Assembly (NCBI GenBank): GCA_965226245.1
Contig: CBDDCL010000015.1
Coordinates: 1,240,001 to 1,304,000 of the forward strand
DNA from: CBDCYS01 sp965226245
GTDB taxonomy: Bacteria > Acidobacteriota > Terriglobia > Bryobacterales > UBA6623
DNA: 64,000 nt
Direction: 5' to 3'
Shown: piece by piece, positions 24,934 through 33,449 of the stretch
Position numbering within the stretch: position 1 is the first letter of the stretch
Layout of the letters: the number at the start of each line of letters is the position of its first letter
Position numbers and translations under genes: made by a program
Notes under the pieces: generated by a model
What the model was told of the DNA's origin: nothing
Databases searched by the model: none
What the model saw: only the letters and a program-made list of their open reading frames with translations

Positions 24934-26187
24934 ATGAACTTAACCAAGCGCGAGTTTCGAATTGGCGGCGCCCTGGTAGTGGCCGGCGTCCTCATCGGGG
25001 GGATCTCACTCCTCCTGGAAGACAGAGCCGAAGTCGGGGCCGCCAGCGTGATGGCTCCCCGCTTTGAGGTCGATCCCCTGTGGCCGAAGCCGCTGCCGAA
25101 CCACTGGCTGCTGGGAACCGTCATCGGCGTGGACGTCGACGCGGACGACAATGTCTGGATCGTTCACCGCGGCAGTTCGCTCCAACCGAAGGAGATCTAT
25201 GCGACCTGGGATCCGCCTGCCTCGGATTGTTGCTATCCCGCGCCGCCAGTGCTTGTGTTTAACCAGGACGGCGACCTCCTGCGGCATTGGGGCGGGCCGG
25301 GCGAGGGCTACGACTGGTCGGGTTCCAACCATGGAATTGACGTCGATCACAAGGGCAACGTCTGGATTGGCGGCAACGGCCGAAAACGGCCCGGGGCAGC
25401 CGCGCTCCCGCACGACGAGAGCGCAATGGGCAAGGGATTCGTTCACGACAGCATGGTTCTGAAATTCACCATGAGCGGCAAATTTCTCATGCAGATTGGC
25501 AAGCCTTTCGAGGGCAAAGGCAGCCACGATCTGAAAAACTTCAAGCTGCCCGCCAAGACGCTCGTCGATCCCAAAACGAATGAACTTTACGTGGCCGACG
25601 GCTACGGCAACCGCCGCGTGATCGTGCTTGACGCGGACACGGGCGAATACAAGCGGCATTGGGGCGCCTACGGCAACAAGCCCGACGACACCCAGCTTCC
25701 GGCGTACAAGCCCGGCGAGCCGCCGCCCAAGCAGTTCCGGACCCCGGTGCACGCCATTGCGCTGGCCGACGACGGCTTGCTTTACGTCTGCGACCGCACC
25801 AATGACCGCATTCAGGTGTTCAAGACCGATGGCACTTACGTCAAGGAAGCGTGGGTCGAACCGGATACGCTCGGCGACGGATCGACGTTCGACGTCGCCT
25901 TATCTCGTGACCCCGAGCAGAAGTTCCTCTATGTGGCCGACGGGGCGAACCACAGGGTTCACATCCTCGACCGCGATTCCCTCGAGGTGCTGACGACGTT
26001 CGGGGACGGCGGCCGACAGCCGGGGCAATTCTACGCGGTCCACAGCATTGCCACCGATTCCAAAGGGAACATTTACACCACGGAGACCTACCATGGCCAG
26101 CGGGTACAGAGGTTCATCTACAAGGGTCTAGCGCCGGTCACCAAGAAGGATCAGGGGACCGTCTGGCCGACGACGAGCAGCGACTGA
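24934..26187 (+). CDS. NHL-repeat beta-propeller protein, membrane-anchored or exported
   Basis: The 417-residue protein begins with an uncleaved-looking hydrophobic segment (FRIGGALVVAGVLIGGISLL). Six-bladed NHL-type repeats follow, marked by G-x-x-V-D-x-D-x-N-V-W-I, NHGIDVDHKGNVWIGG, ELYVADGYGNRRVIVLDADT, LLYVCDRTNDRIQVFKTDGT and IYTTETYHGQRVQRF. Related propellers include peptidyl-alpha-hydroxyglycine alpha-amidating lyase, but no enzymatic role is shown. It is the first of two related genes in tandem. Confidence 0.82.
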   Translation: MNLTKREFRIGGALVVAGVLIGGISLLLEDRAEVGAASVMAPRFEVDPLWPKPLPNHWLLGTVIGVDVDADDNVWIVHRGSSLQPKEIYATWDPPASDCCYPAPPVLVFNQDGDLLRHWGGPGEGYDWSGSNHGIDVDHKGNVWIGGNGRKRPGAAALPHDESAMGKGFVHDSMVLKFTMSGKFLMQIGKPFEGKGSHDLKNFKLPAKTLVDPKTNELYVADGYGNRRVIVLDADTGEYKRHWGAYGNKPDDTQLPAYKPGEPPPKQFRTPVHAIALADDGLLYVCDRTNDRIQVFKTDGTYVKEAWVEPDTLGDGSTFDVALSRDPEQKFLYVADGANHRVHILDRDSLEVLTTFGDGGRQPGQFYAVHSIATDSKGNIYTTETYHGQRVQRFIYKGLAPVTKKDQGTVWPTTSSD

Positions 26188-26424
26188 GACCGGCGGAGCG
26201 GCTGGGCTTGTGAGGTTCGGCTGAGCCGGTAGAAGCACGGATGGTCAAACTTTTGAGCCGCGGAGCGGTCGTTGCGTCGCGGCAGTGGCCACTGCTCGTT
26301 GGCGATTGCCTGTAAATAGCGCTGGCTCCTCCCCCGCTCGTACGTTTGAGATATTAGATATCGATTCCTATGTTCGTGCTCTGCTGCTGTGTTGGCTATT
26401 CTGATGTCAAACCATAACCTGATC
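26188..26424. other. Spacer between two NHL genes
   Basis: No gene is seen. An AT-rich patch around 26345-26375 (GAGATATTAGATATCGATTC) holds a GATATTAGATATC near-palindrome and could be part of the promoter for the second NHL gene. Confidence 0.4.
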
Positions 26425-27474
26425 ATGACGCGCACAAAGCTGTTTTCGATCTTTTTGGCGGCCTTCGCCGTCCTGCTCATGGCCCCGGCGGACTGTTTCG
26501 CCCAGCCCTACCCGAATCCCTACCGCATGGTTGAGGGCTGGGCGCAGCTTCCCGAGGGCAGGAAGATGGGCGCGGTCGGCGGAGTGACCATCGGTCCGGA
26601 CGGCAAACACGTTTGGGCGGTCGTGCGGTGCGACGCATCCGCGCCCGATCGGTTCGGAAACGAATGCCTCGATTCGGACTTGGATCCGGTCGTCAAGTTC
26701 AACATGGACGGCCAGGCCGTCGAGAGCTTCGGCGGCGGGATGTTCATCTGGCCCCACGGGATCCACGTCGACAGCGATGGAAACGTTTGGGTGACGGACG
26801 CCGTCAGCGCCGCGAGGACGCCGAAAGGCACGAGAGGCCACCAGGTCGTCAAATTCAGCCCGACGGGAGAAGTTCTGATGCGGCTCGGCACGCCAGGCAA
26901 GTCCGGAAGCGGCCGGAAGAACTTGGACGCCCCCGCCGATGTGGTGACGCTCGGCAACGGGGACATCCTTGTCGCCGACGGCCATAACGCGGACGGCAAC
27001 AATCGCGTGGTGAGGTTTTCGAGCGACGGGAAGTATCTGACGTCCTGGGGAAAAACCGGTTACGGGCCAGGAGAGTTTCGGACGTTGCACGCGATTACCC
27101 TAGACTCCGAAGGACGGGTGTTCATAGCCGATCGGGGCAATAGCCGAATCCAGATCTTCGATCAGCAGGGGAAGCATCTCGCTACCTGGACGCAATTCGG
27201 GCGGCCGAGCGGGATTTTTTTTGACGGCCACGGCAAGATCTACGTGGCCGACTCAGAGTCGGACGACGTTCAAAACCCGGGCTGGGAAATGGGCATCCGG
27301 ATCGGGGAAGCGAAAACCGGCTGGGTGCACCACTTCGTCCGGTTTCCCTGGGGCGACCCGCGCTTCACGCGCGGCACCGGCGCGGAGTTTGTCGCGGCCG
27401 ACCGCGACGGCAACCTTTACGCCGGCGAGCCCTTTCGCCGATTGCTGCAGAAATACGTCAGGGTTATGCCGTAG
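26425..27474 (+). CDS. NHL-repeat beta-propeller protein, secreted
   Basis: Starting from ATG 26425 gives a clear signal peptide (MTRTKLFSIFLAAFAVLLMA, cleavage after CFA) and ~350 residues. The propeller motifs are WPHGIHVDSDGNVWVTDAVS, HQVVKFSPTGEVLMRLGTPG, ILVADGHNADGNNRVVRFSS, VFIADRGNSRIQIFDQQGKH and GKIYVADSESD. Residues around HG and the Asp-rich turns resemble the amidating-lyase-type propeller, but catalysis is not established. An upstream ATG at 26404 is possible. Confidence 0.83.
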   Translation: MTRTKLFSIFLAAFAVLLMAPADCFAQPYPNPYRMVEGWAQLPEGRKMGAVGGVTIGPDGKHVWAVVRCDASAPDRFGNECLDSDLDPVVKFNMDGQAVESFGGGMFIWPHGIHVDSDGNVWVTDAVSAARTPKGTRGHQVVKFSPTGEVLMRLGTPGKSGSGRKNLDAPADVVTLGNGDILVADGHNADGNNRVVRFSSDGKYLTSWGKTGYGPGEFRTLHAITLDSEGRVFIADRGNSRIQIFDQQGKHLATWTQFGRPSGIFFDGHGKIYVADSESDDVQNPGWEMGIRIGEAKTGWVHHFVRFPWGDPRFTRGTGAEFVAADRDGNLYAGEPFRRLLQKYVRVMP

Positions 27475-28056
27475 AGAAGTCCGCGACCCTCGGCCCTCGG
27501 CAGTGAAGCTGCGATCGGAGTAAGTTCCTTTTGTTTGAATAAGTTAAGAACCGGGCGCGGCGGATTGTTGGTGGTATCGCGATTTGAACGAAGCCTGACG
27601 GCAGACCATTCGCGTGTGTTAGCATTTGGCTGGAACGGCCTATTTCTTTGTGGCCCGCTGCTACTCCTGGATCGGCAATTCCGTCAACGACTCGTAGTCG
27701 GTCACTACGAGATTGTCGGCTCGCTGGCCGCCGATTTGGTCCGGGTTGTCTTCGGCTCCGAAGGCGATGCCGGCGGCGCCTTCGTTGACTCCGACCGCGG
27801 GCGGTATCTCCCAAACCGCCGGAAGCCGAAGCCGCCCATACAAGCGTCGTCGTGGTGCAACCATAATGGAGTAGCCGCGCCGCCGTTGAAACACTATGGG
27901 TAATTCCGTTGCACCGGTAGTATCTTTGAGGCGGAGGGAACCGATGGCAGATTCCATGGAACAAACTGCACAAGAGTTTTTTGAGGCCTGTGAGGCCGGG
28001 CGCCGCTGTTGTTGTTTGGCTTGGGACCTGGTGTAATCCCCGCAGGCGAAACGAGC
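27475..28056. other. Intergenic with a possible minus-strand gene remnant
   Basis: On the minus strand, about 27870 to 27661, a frame with good third-position GC reads VNEGAAGIAFGAEDNPDQIG and ends SLTELPIQE with a TAG stop. It could be the tail of a lost gene that I do not recognise. The plus strand in the same place is also open, so coding is uncertain. Confidence 0.3.
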
Positions 28057-28923
28057 ATGGCGCAGCAAGATAACTTCATTGCGTTTATCCGGCCGATGTA
28101 CGTCGGTGACGACATCCGCCGGGATACCTATCGGATGGACGAACGGTACAACAAGGATGAGTTTCGGAATTGTACGCTTTGGCTGGTTACCAGCCGGAAA
28201 AACAAGGCTGAACCAAAAGACAGCCCCAGGCGTCGGGTCTACTCGCTGGTCGCGCGATTGAAAAACTGCAGCGTCGAGATTGACAAAAAGCAGAGCAAAT
28301 GGCGATTGAGGCTTACAGGAGGCGAGTCGTCGGAGCAGTACGCTTCGAACAACGCGAACTTCGTGCTGCTGGGCTTAGAGTTCGAACCGAGGAAACCGAT
28401 CGAGAAGATGCGGGGATTCGGCAAGACGCTACAGAATACTCGTACCCTATCGGCTCGAGATGCGAGTCTGCTCCATGAGTTCTCGCTGGAACTCAGAGTT
28501 CGTCCATCGGTTTTTCTTTCCTACTCCAGGGAGGATCCACGGGCGGACGCGATCCAGGACGCGCTGGAAGCCTCGGGTGTGCCTTTGTTCCGGGATGTCA
28601 CGTCGCTTCCATTTGGAGCGGACTGGAGGGACGAGATCAGCAAGGCGATCCGGCAGTCTCGAGTGTTCCTCTATTTGCATTCCGAGAAGTCGTCAGGGTC
28701 CAAATACGTGAAGGGAGAGATTGAGGAGGCGTTGCGGATCCGAAAGGCATCATCGATCAAGATCATCTCGGTTCCGATGCGCTCGCGGGACATCCCGGAC
28801 GAGGAGCCCTTCCGCACTCTTAAAGATCTCAATCTGCTGGAGTGGGACACGATGGATACCAAACAAGCGCTGGAGAGCTTGGTGGGAGACGTTCACCGAT
28901 TTCTGGTCCATGAGGCGGCCTGA
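28057..28923 (+). CDS. TIR-domain protein with an unrecognised N-terminal domain
   Basis: The C-terminal ~140 residues are a TIR domain: RPSVFLSYSREDPRADAIQD, ASGVPLFRDVTSLPFGADW, SRVFLYLHSEKSSGSKYVKG and EIEEALRIR, with a Glu in the GEIEEAL segment where TIR NADases have the catalytic Glu. The N-terminal ~145 residues (starting MAQQDNFIAFIRPMYVGDDI) are predicted alpha/beta and I cannot name them; they may sense a ligand. Bacterial TIR proteins frequently act in antiphage defence by NAD depletion or signalling. The gene stands alone, just before an IS1595 insertion. ATG 28057 is chosen, with only a weak ribosome site. Confidence 0.75.
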   Translation: MAQQDNFIAFIRPMYVGDDIRRDTYRMDERYNKDEFRNCTLWLVTSRKNKAEPKDSPRRRVYSLVARLKNCSVEIDKKQSKWRLRLTGGESSEQYASNNANFVLLGLEFEPRKPIEKMRGFGKTLQNTRTLSARDASLLHEFSLELRVRPSVFLSYSREDPRADAIQDALEASGVPLFRDVTSLPFGADWRDEISKAIRQSRVFLYLHSEKSSGSKYVKGEIEEALRIRKASSIKIISVPMRSRDIPDEEPFRTLKDLNLLEWDTMDTKQALESLVGDVHRFLVHEAA

Positions 28924-29061
28924 AGGAAGGCTCGCGTCGCAGCAAGGCGCGACTTCGAGGCCTTCCGAGATGTCCGGTTCGCGAAAGCGGCTCCAGACCG
29001 GAGCGGTCGGAGGTTCCCTCTCCGGCCTTGATTTACTAGACGATAAAGTATAAAACCGTAT
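28924..29061. other. Spacer with 8-bp target duplication of the IS copy
   Basis: No gene is seen. AACCGTAT at 29054-29061 is repeated at 30090-30097 and flanks the IS1595-type copy, the target-site duplication expected for this family. Confidence 0.7.
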
Positions 29062-30089
29062 ATGGGGTATTTAGTTGACTCCAGTAGCCACAATATGTTG
29101 TGGTTGGGGGCATGAAGGAGGACTACCCCCGAAACCTCGTCGAGTTGGAAGCTCGATTCTCGACCGAGGAGGCGTGCCGGGAGTACCTGCTGAAGCTGCG
29201 CTGGCCGGAGGGGTTCGTGTGCCCGCGCTGTGGGATCCAGTCCTCATGGGCCAGCAAACGCAATCTGCTGCTCTGCGCCGACTGCGGTTACCAGGCCTCG
29301 GTGACGGCGGGCACGATTTTCCAGGACACCCGCAAGCCCTTGACGTTGTGGTTCCGGGCGGCTTGGTGGGTGACAACGCAAAAAGGCGGGGCCAGCGCGC
29401 TGGAGTTGCAGCGGGTCTTGGGTTTGGGTAGCTATGTAACCGCCTGGACCTGGCTGCACAAGTTCCGCCGCGCCATGGTGCGCCCCGGTCGCAATCGGCT
29501 GGTCGGCCGGGTGGAGGTGGACGAAACGTATGTGGGCGGAGTCGAAGAGGGCGTCCGAGGTCGCGAAATGGTTGGCAAAGCGTTAGTTGCGGTTGCTGCC
29601 GAGGAGGATGGGCGCGGTATGGGTCGCATCCGGCTCCGTCGGATCGCGGATGCCTCAGCGGCGAGCTTGGAAGCCTTTGTCGAAGAAGCTATCCAACCTG
29701 GCAGCCTCGTGCACACCGACGGCTGGGAAGGCTATGCGGGATTGGAGAACAAAGGATACCGCCATGAAGTCACCGTGCTGCGCGGGAAGCGGCAATCGGC
29801 GAGTAAGCTGCTGCCGAGAGTCCATCGTGTCGCCTCTCTGCTAAAGCGCTGGCTGTTGGGGACCCACCAGGGGGCTGTCAGTCACGAGTATTTGGACTAC
29901 TACCTGGACGAGTTCACGTTCCGCTTCAACCGGCGGACCTCACGGTCGCGCGGCAAACTTTGCTATCGCCTCCTCCAGCAGGCGGTCGCCGCCGACCCTG
30001 CTCCCTATAAGACAATGGTCGAGGCCACCAGGGCCGGCACCCCCACCCCCAAGATGTAGTGGCTACTGGAGTCAACTAAATACCCTATA
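29062..30089 (+). mobile_element. IS1595-family insertion sequence, copy 1
   Basis: This ~1.03-kb element is bounded by inverted repeats: the left starts ATGGGGTATTTAGTTGACTC and the right ends GTCAACTAAATACCCTAT. It is flanked by an 8-bp duplication (AACCGTAT). Its right end has one base changed against copies 2 and 3 (ACCCT instead of ACCCC). It encodes one transposase and no passenger gene. Confidence 0.92.
29100..30059 (+). CDS. IS1595-family transposase (copy 1)
   Basis: The 319-residue protein has an N-terminal zinc-ribbon (CPRCGIQSSW ... CADCGYQ, two CxxC pairs) and an ISXO2-like DDE core: GRVEVDETYVGGVEEGVRGR (first Asp), GSLVHTDGWEGYAGLENKGY (second Asp) and a later His/Asn-Glu region (DYYLDEFTFRFNRRTSRSRG). 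GTG at 29100 is the longest start; ATG at 29112 is the alternative. It differs from copies 2 and 3 by one residue (Cys for Phe in KLCYRLL). Confidence 0.93.
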   Translation: MVGGMKEDYPRNLVELEARFSTEEACREYLLKLRWPEGFVCPRCGIQSSWASKRNLLLCADCGYQASVTAGTIFQDTRKPLTLWFRAAWWVTTQKGGASALELQRVLGLGSYVTAWTWLHKFRRAMVRPGRNRLVGRVEVDETYVGGVEEGVRGREMVGKALVAVAAEEDGRGMGRIRLRRIADASAASLEAFVEEAIQPGSLVHTDGWEGYAGLENKGYRHEVTVLRGKRQSASKLLPRVHRVASLLKRWLLGTHQGAVSHEYLDYYLDEFTFRFNRRTSRSRGKLCYRLLQQAVAADPAPYKTMVEATRAGTPTPKM

Positions 30090-30135
30090 AACCGTATACT
30101 ATCCTTCGCTCACCAAGTCGGTCGGCAGAGGGTTC

Positions 30136-30197
30136 GAGGGACAGTCACCTTAATAGGCCAGGAGAGAGCAAGAAGAGCAAGAGGGACAGTCACCCTA
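30136..30197. repeat. Paired REP-type sequences upstream of the RAYT gene
   Basis: GAGGGACAGTCACCTTA (30136-30152) and GAGGGACAGTCACCCTAA (30181 on) are two direct copies ~45 bp apart. The inverse, TTAAGGTGACTGTCCCTC, lies at 30951-30967 across the stop codon of the transposase gene, so the gene is bracketed by inverted copies. Confidence 0.85.
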
Positions 30198-30219
30198 ACT
30201 ACCATTTAGTCGCGAGAAC

Positions 30220-30954
30220 TTGACGGTAGCTGGACCGGTGGTCGATACTGATCTGGTGCCGCGCATCGCGCGCGTGGTGGCGGTCGGCGCACCGCACCAC
30301 GTCACTCAGCGGGGCAACAACCGCCAACAGGTCTTCTTCTCCGCCGCCGACCGGCGGCTCTACTTGTCCCTGCTCGGCAGCCACTGCCGGCGCTGGAAGC
30401 TCACGCTGCTCGGCTATTGCTTGATGCCGAATCACGTTCATCTGGTAGCTGTGCCCGAACAGGGGCAGTCGCTGGCAAAGGCTGTCGGACGGACCAACTA
30501 CGAGTATGCGGTTTGCCTCAACGGACGGCGGCGGCGAAGCGGGCATGTTTGGCAAAATCGTTTCTATTCAACAAGTTTGAGCCGCGATCACCTGGCCGCT
30601 GCGCTGCGCTACGTCGATCTGAACCCGGTTCGCGCCCACCTTGTCGTCGAGGCAGTGAGCTATGAATGGTCGAGCGCGGCGGCCCACGTGAGGGGGAAGG
30701 ACCCGACGGGCCTGCTCGATCAGGAGGTTTGGCGTGAGTTGTGTCCTCTTAACGACTGGGGCGAGGTGTTGGCGGCGGCGACCCCGGAGGAGCAACACGA
30801 CGAGCAATTGCGTCAGGCGACGCGGACGGGCCGGCCGCTGGGCAATAAGGAGTTCATCTCGGAGCTCGAAGCGCTGGTGCAGAGAACGCTGACGCGGCAA
30901 AAACCAGGGCCGACGTCGCCAAAACCCCTCGCCGCCGCTGCAAAATCGAGTTAA
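30220..30954 (+). CDS. REP-associated tyrosine transposase (RAYT, Y1_Tnp)
   Basis: The 244-residue protein is of the TnpA_REP group: ARVVAVGAPHHVTQRGNNRQ, the HUH motif in CLMPNHVHLVAVPEQG, GHVWQNRFYSTSL, then ALRYVDLNPVRAHLV and YEWSSAAAH. RAYTs are single-strand endonucleases that act on REP hairpins. The flanking GGGACAGTCACC repeats and related inverted repeats at 1326-1416, 6015-6109 and 33186-33197 look like its substrates. The start is uncertain: the first codons may be GTG, with an alternative a few codons in. It appears intact. Confidence 0.88.
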   Translation: MTVAGPVVDTDLVPRIARVVAVGAPHHVTQRGNNRQQVFFSAADRRLYLSLLGSHCRRWKLTLLGYCLMPNHVHLVAVPEQGQSLAKAVGRTNYEYAVCLNGRRRRSGHVWQNRFYSTSLSRDHLAAALRYVDLNPVRAHLVVEAVSYEWSSAAAHVRGKDPTGLLDQEVWRELCPLNDWGEVLAAATPEEQHDEQLRQATRTGRPLGNKEFISELEALVQRTLTRQKPGPTSPKPLAAAAKSS

Positions 30955-30967
30955 GGTGACTGTCCCT
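30951..30967. repeat. Inverted REP-type sequence after RAYT
   Basis: TTAAGGTGACTGTCCCTC is the reverse complement of GAGGGACAGTCACCTTAA at 30136 and closes the RAYT cassette. It overlaps the TAA stop. Confidence 0.8.
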
Positions 30968-31039
30968 CATGCTCTGACAAGGGCTGCGTAACGGGCCGGG
31001 GGCAACGCTATCCGGCGTTTTGGGATGGGGTGCGCGTCC

Positions 31040-31537
31040 CTAATTGTCCTTCCGTATCTGAATCGCTTCTTCGACGGCGTTGGCCAGGTGTTTCTTGATC
31101 CAGGCGTATCGTTCTTTGCTGTCGCTCCCCGACGGGGTGTAACACTTCACAATCGACGAGAGCTTTTTGCCACTCGCACCGTGCTTGATGTTTGCAAACG
31201 GGTTGCTTCCCTTAGTCGCTATTTTGCCGTCCAGGTTCTTCAGGCCGTGTATGTGGATGCCGACCACGCCCATTCCATCGTCCCAGGACTGGACGATTTC
31301 GTGGTTTATCCATTTGCGACCCGCAGTGTTGGTGCCGACCAGGACGACTGTGCAGCTACGTCCGTGCATCTGGGCGGCAATCCATTTCTTGATGGCCGCC
31401 GCGCCGCCCTTCGTGACGGTTTCCCAGTCGTTGTCTGACACAGGGGTGTTGCCATCGACCATCCCCATGTTCCTCACTTGCCCTGCCCGCGAGGCGTCGG
31501 GCTTGTAGTGGAAGCTGAAAAACGCTCTCCGTGCCAT
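31040..31537 (-). CDS. MTH538/ThsB-type TIR-like domain protein
   Basis: The 165-residue protein starts MARRAFFSFHYKPDASRAGQ, with a ribosome site (TAGGAG) overlapping the stop of the upstream gene. FFSFHY, NDWETVTKGGAAAIKKWIAA, GRSCTVVLVGTNTAGRKWIN and HEIVQSWDDGMGVVGIHIHG are hallmarks of the TIR-like MTH538 family (DUF1863). This family includes ThsB of Thoeris defence, which makes a cyclic-ADP-ribose-type signal. The W-x-x-x-E-I region contains the expected catalytic Glu. It is 8 bp downstream of a two-helix membrane protein, its probable partner. No ThsA-like gene is present. Confidence 0.82.
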   Translation of the reverse strand: MARRAFFSFHYKPDASRAGQVRNMGMVDGNTPVSDNDWETVTKGGAAAIKKWIAAQMHGRSCTVVLVGTNTAGRKWINHEIVQSWDDGMGVVGIHIHGLKNLDGKIATKGSNPFANIKHGASGKKLSSIVKCYTPSGSDSKERYAWIKKHLANAVEEAIQIRKDN

Positions 31538-31545
31538 GGCGACTC

Positions 31546-31950
31546 CTAAGCGAAGCGAATAAGCAGCATAACAACAATAATCGTGGCCGTGATGGTGCCG
31601 TAAAAGAGCCGGAGCGTGTACGACCAAGCCACACCCCACGTCCCATCCACCTTTTCGTCGAACGGCTTTGTGTTCATCGAAAAATCGACCCGCTCATTCT
31701 CCGCCCCTCGGACGTGGTCGTAGAGCTTCCGAAACAGGCGCTCTTGGCGGAGGAAATACGCATCGAGCGCCCAGAACATGAAGGCCGGAAAGTAGGCGAG
31801 GTACACGAAGAGTTCGTTCGTGTTGGCTGCGGCGAGCGCGAACAAGGCAGCCACCAACGTCACGCTCCATCCCTTGATGAGGAACGAGTTGCGAGCCATC
31901 CTTGTGATGACCGCTTGAATCATCTCAAGGTGAGCAACCTTGTTTTCCAT
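31546..31950 (-). CDS. Two- or three-helix membrane protein partnered with the TIR-like gene
   Basis: From ATG 31950 (MENKVAHLEMIQAVITRMAR) the protein has ~134 residues. Two close membrane helices are evident (FLIKGWSVTLVAALFALAAA and LFVYLAYFPAFMFWALDAYF), then a charged cytoplasmic stretch (RQERLFRKLYDHVR) and a C-terminal helix (LFYGTITATIIVVMLLI). It directly precedes the MTH538-TIR gene with an 8-bp gap, so they form an operon. Membrane partners of nucleotide-signal enzymes in defence islands often act as pore-forming effectors; that role is inferred. An alternative start is ATG 31959. A MITE lies just upstream. Confidence 0.75.
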   Translation of the reverse strand: MENKVAHLEMIQAVITRMARNSFLIKGWSVTLVAALFALAAANTNELFVYLAYFPAFMFWALDAYFLRQERLFRKLYDHVRGAENERVDFSMNTKPFDEKVDGTWGVAWSYTLRLFYGTITATIIVVMLLIRFA

Positions 31951-31981
31951 GCCGTTCATGTTCGAACCGTCAACCCTAATC

Positions 31982-32098
31982 CTAGGAGTCTGTCCGAGTA
32001 TTCGAAAAACGCCTTCGGCAACCACTATATCTTGTGGTCATTATGTGCGCTACATACTACATGCAGTTCGGAATGTTAATACTCGGACAGGCTCCTAG
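31982..32098. mobile_element. 117-bp MITE with 21-bp terminal inverted repeats
   Basis: CTAGGAGTCTGTCCGAGTAT (31982 on) pairs with AATACTCGGACAGGCTCCTA (ending 32098), with one mismatch in 21. CTAG at both outer edges would fit a 4-bp palindromic target duplication, as seen with IS1182-like elements. The interior is ~75 bp and non-coding. It sits ~30 bp upstream of the membrane-TIR operon and may affect its promoter. Confidence 0.8.
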
Positions 32099-32648
32099 CG
32101 CCCAAGTCTGCGCCTTGATTGCACATCTTCACCGCCCCTTGCTAACCGTGAACTTAAGAGCGTCGCCTTCATGCAGCCGCGTCGGACCGTACGCAAATGT
32201 CACTTCGCCGCCGGTCCGCTGCTGTGTGACAGAGGTTCGGCGCTTGTTGTGTAGTGCGTAAAGACGCAAACCCCGAAAGCGCGAGTTGTTCGGGGCGATC
32301 AGATTGTAGCTGAACGCGTGAATTGGGTGCCGCACTAAGAACTCAGTGTATCCAAGACCTGTCTTGGGAGATCGGGGACGGGAGATCGGGGACAGCTCCC
32401 GAACCTCCGAACCTCGGCTCATCGGGAAAGCGGGGAAAGCGGGAACGCTACGACTTTTCGATGGACGCATGGCCAAGCCAACCGAGCAGCGAAAGGGAAA
32501 CACGACCAAAGCGAACCCAACTCCTCAGCAATCCGCTGCCCCAAACCTCTTCAACGCCTTCAGCAGCGCCGGCCGGCCACCCTGGGAGCGTGCCGCGCCG
32601 GCATTCGCGTCCGAAATGATACCGGCCGGCTCTCACCCGGTCCAGCCT

Positions 32649-32753
32649 TATTGATGTTCGCGAAATACAGTGTAGGGGCGCAGCGTGCTGCGCCCGCTCC
32701 GACAAGGCATTCGCTGTGTCCGAAAACAACACTATATTTTGCGGGTATCAATA
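32649..32753. repeat. Inverted-repeat element containing a REP-like core
   Basis: TATTGATGTTCGCGAAATAC (from ~32650) pairs imperfectly with the end GTATTTT-like GCGGGTATCAATA (~32753). The core, GTGTAGGGGCGCAGCGTGCT followed by GCGCCCGCT, occurs again with compensatory changes at 57957-57990 (GGGGCGTAGCGTGCTACGCC), so the hairpin is conserved. Confidence 0.6.
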
Positions 32754-32818
32754 ACTTCCTCTGGATGCTCAACGCTCGCACGCCAAGCGGCGACGAGCCG
32801 TTCAGCCGCGAACTCCCC

Positions 32819-32933
32819 ACCGAACGCCGAACCGCGTACCGGCACGCCACTTTGACCCCAAAACACCGCTCCCCCCCAGAACCGCAAATCACCCCAACTC
32901 AGTCACGGATAAATTGTAAATATTAACAGATCG
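32819..32933 (+). repeat. Direct repeat, unit 1 (diverged)
   Basis: CGCCGAACCGCGTACCGGC, AAACACCGCTCCCCCCC and AACTCAGTCACGGATAAATT in order match unit 2 at 33257-33365 (CGCCGAACCGCCTACCGGC, AAACACCGCTCCGCCCC, AACTCAGTCACGGATAATTT). Confidence 0.7.
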
Positions 32934-33045
32934 GTAACAGATCGGGGGGGAGATCGGGGCAACAGATCGGGGACGGCTCCCGAACCTCGGCGTTGACAAC
33001 AGATCGGGGACAACAGATCGGGGACAGCTCCCGAACCTCGGCGTT
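32934..33045 (+). repeat. Iterated AGATCGGGGACA repeats
   Basis: CAGATCGG recurs about six times at irregular spacing, and the block GCTCCCGAACCTCGGCGTT occurs twice. GGGACAGCTCCC can form small hairpins. Related sequence is at 32370-32420. Spacing is too irregular for a CRISPR or a clear iteron array. Confidence 0.6.
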
Positions 33046-33256
33046 AGGCCCCGGCGGACCGCGAATTCGGCGGCGGGCCGGGCGGTTTGCGCCGCAGCGA
33101 TCGTCCTGCCTGCTGCTCCAGTTCCGACACAAAATGGTCATCTCCAAACGGATTTCCGGGCTGATGGGGCTGATGGTGGCTGATGGGGACAGTCACCGGG
33201 TTTTATTGTCAACTTTTGCGGAACCGCCCGCAGCAGCCGCGAGCCGAGAACTCCTC

Positions 33257-33365
33257 ACCCAAGCGCCGAACCGCCTACCGGCGAGCCCCTTTGCCCCCCC
33301 AAACACCGCTCCGCCCCCAATTCCGTAAATCATCCCAACTCAGTCACGGATAATTTGTAAATATA
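33257..33365 (+). repeat. Direct repeat, unit 2 (diverged)
   Basis: Partner of 32819-32933, sharing AACTCAGTCACGGATAA followed by TTGTAAATAT at its end. The two units are 438 bp apart. Confidence 0.7.
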
Positions 33366-33449
33366 ATCCCTGTGTTTTCAATAGGTTCACCCACCGCCCG
33401 CAAGGAATCCCAAGATCGGCTTGTTATCCTAAAAGCGACAAAACCAACA

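Larger units (their letters stand above)
32099..33449. other. Repeat-rich gene-free stretch
   Basis: No convincing gene is seen across ~1.35 kb. It holds repeated GATCGGGGACAGCTCCC-type sequences (32370-32420, 32934-33045), an inverted-repeat element (32649-32753), a diverged ~110-bp direct repeat (32819-32933 and 33257-33365) and a lone GGGACAGTCACC (33186-33197). Short open frames span these repeats on both strands and are not credible. Confidence 0.6.

Noticed and set aside
32934..33045. Iterated CAGATCGG sequences considered as an iteron origin or CRISPR
   Set aside because: Spacing is irregular, copies differ, and there is no replication or cas gene nearby. They match REP-like repeats found elsewhere in the window.
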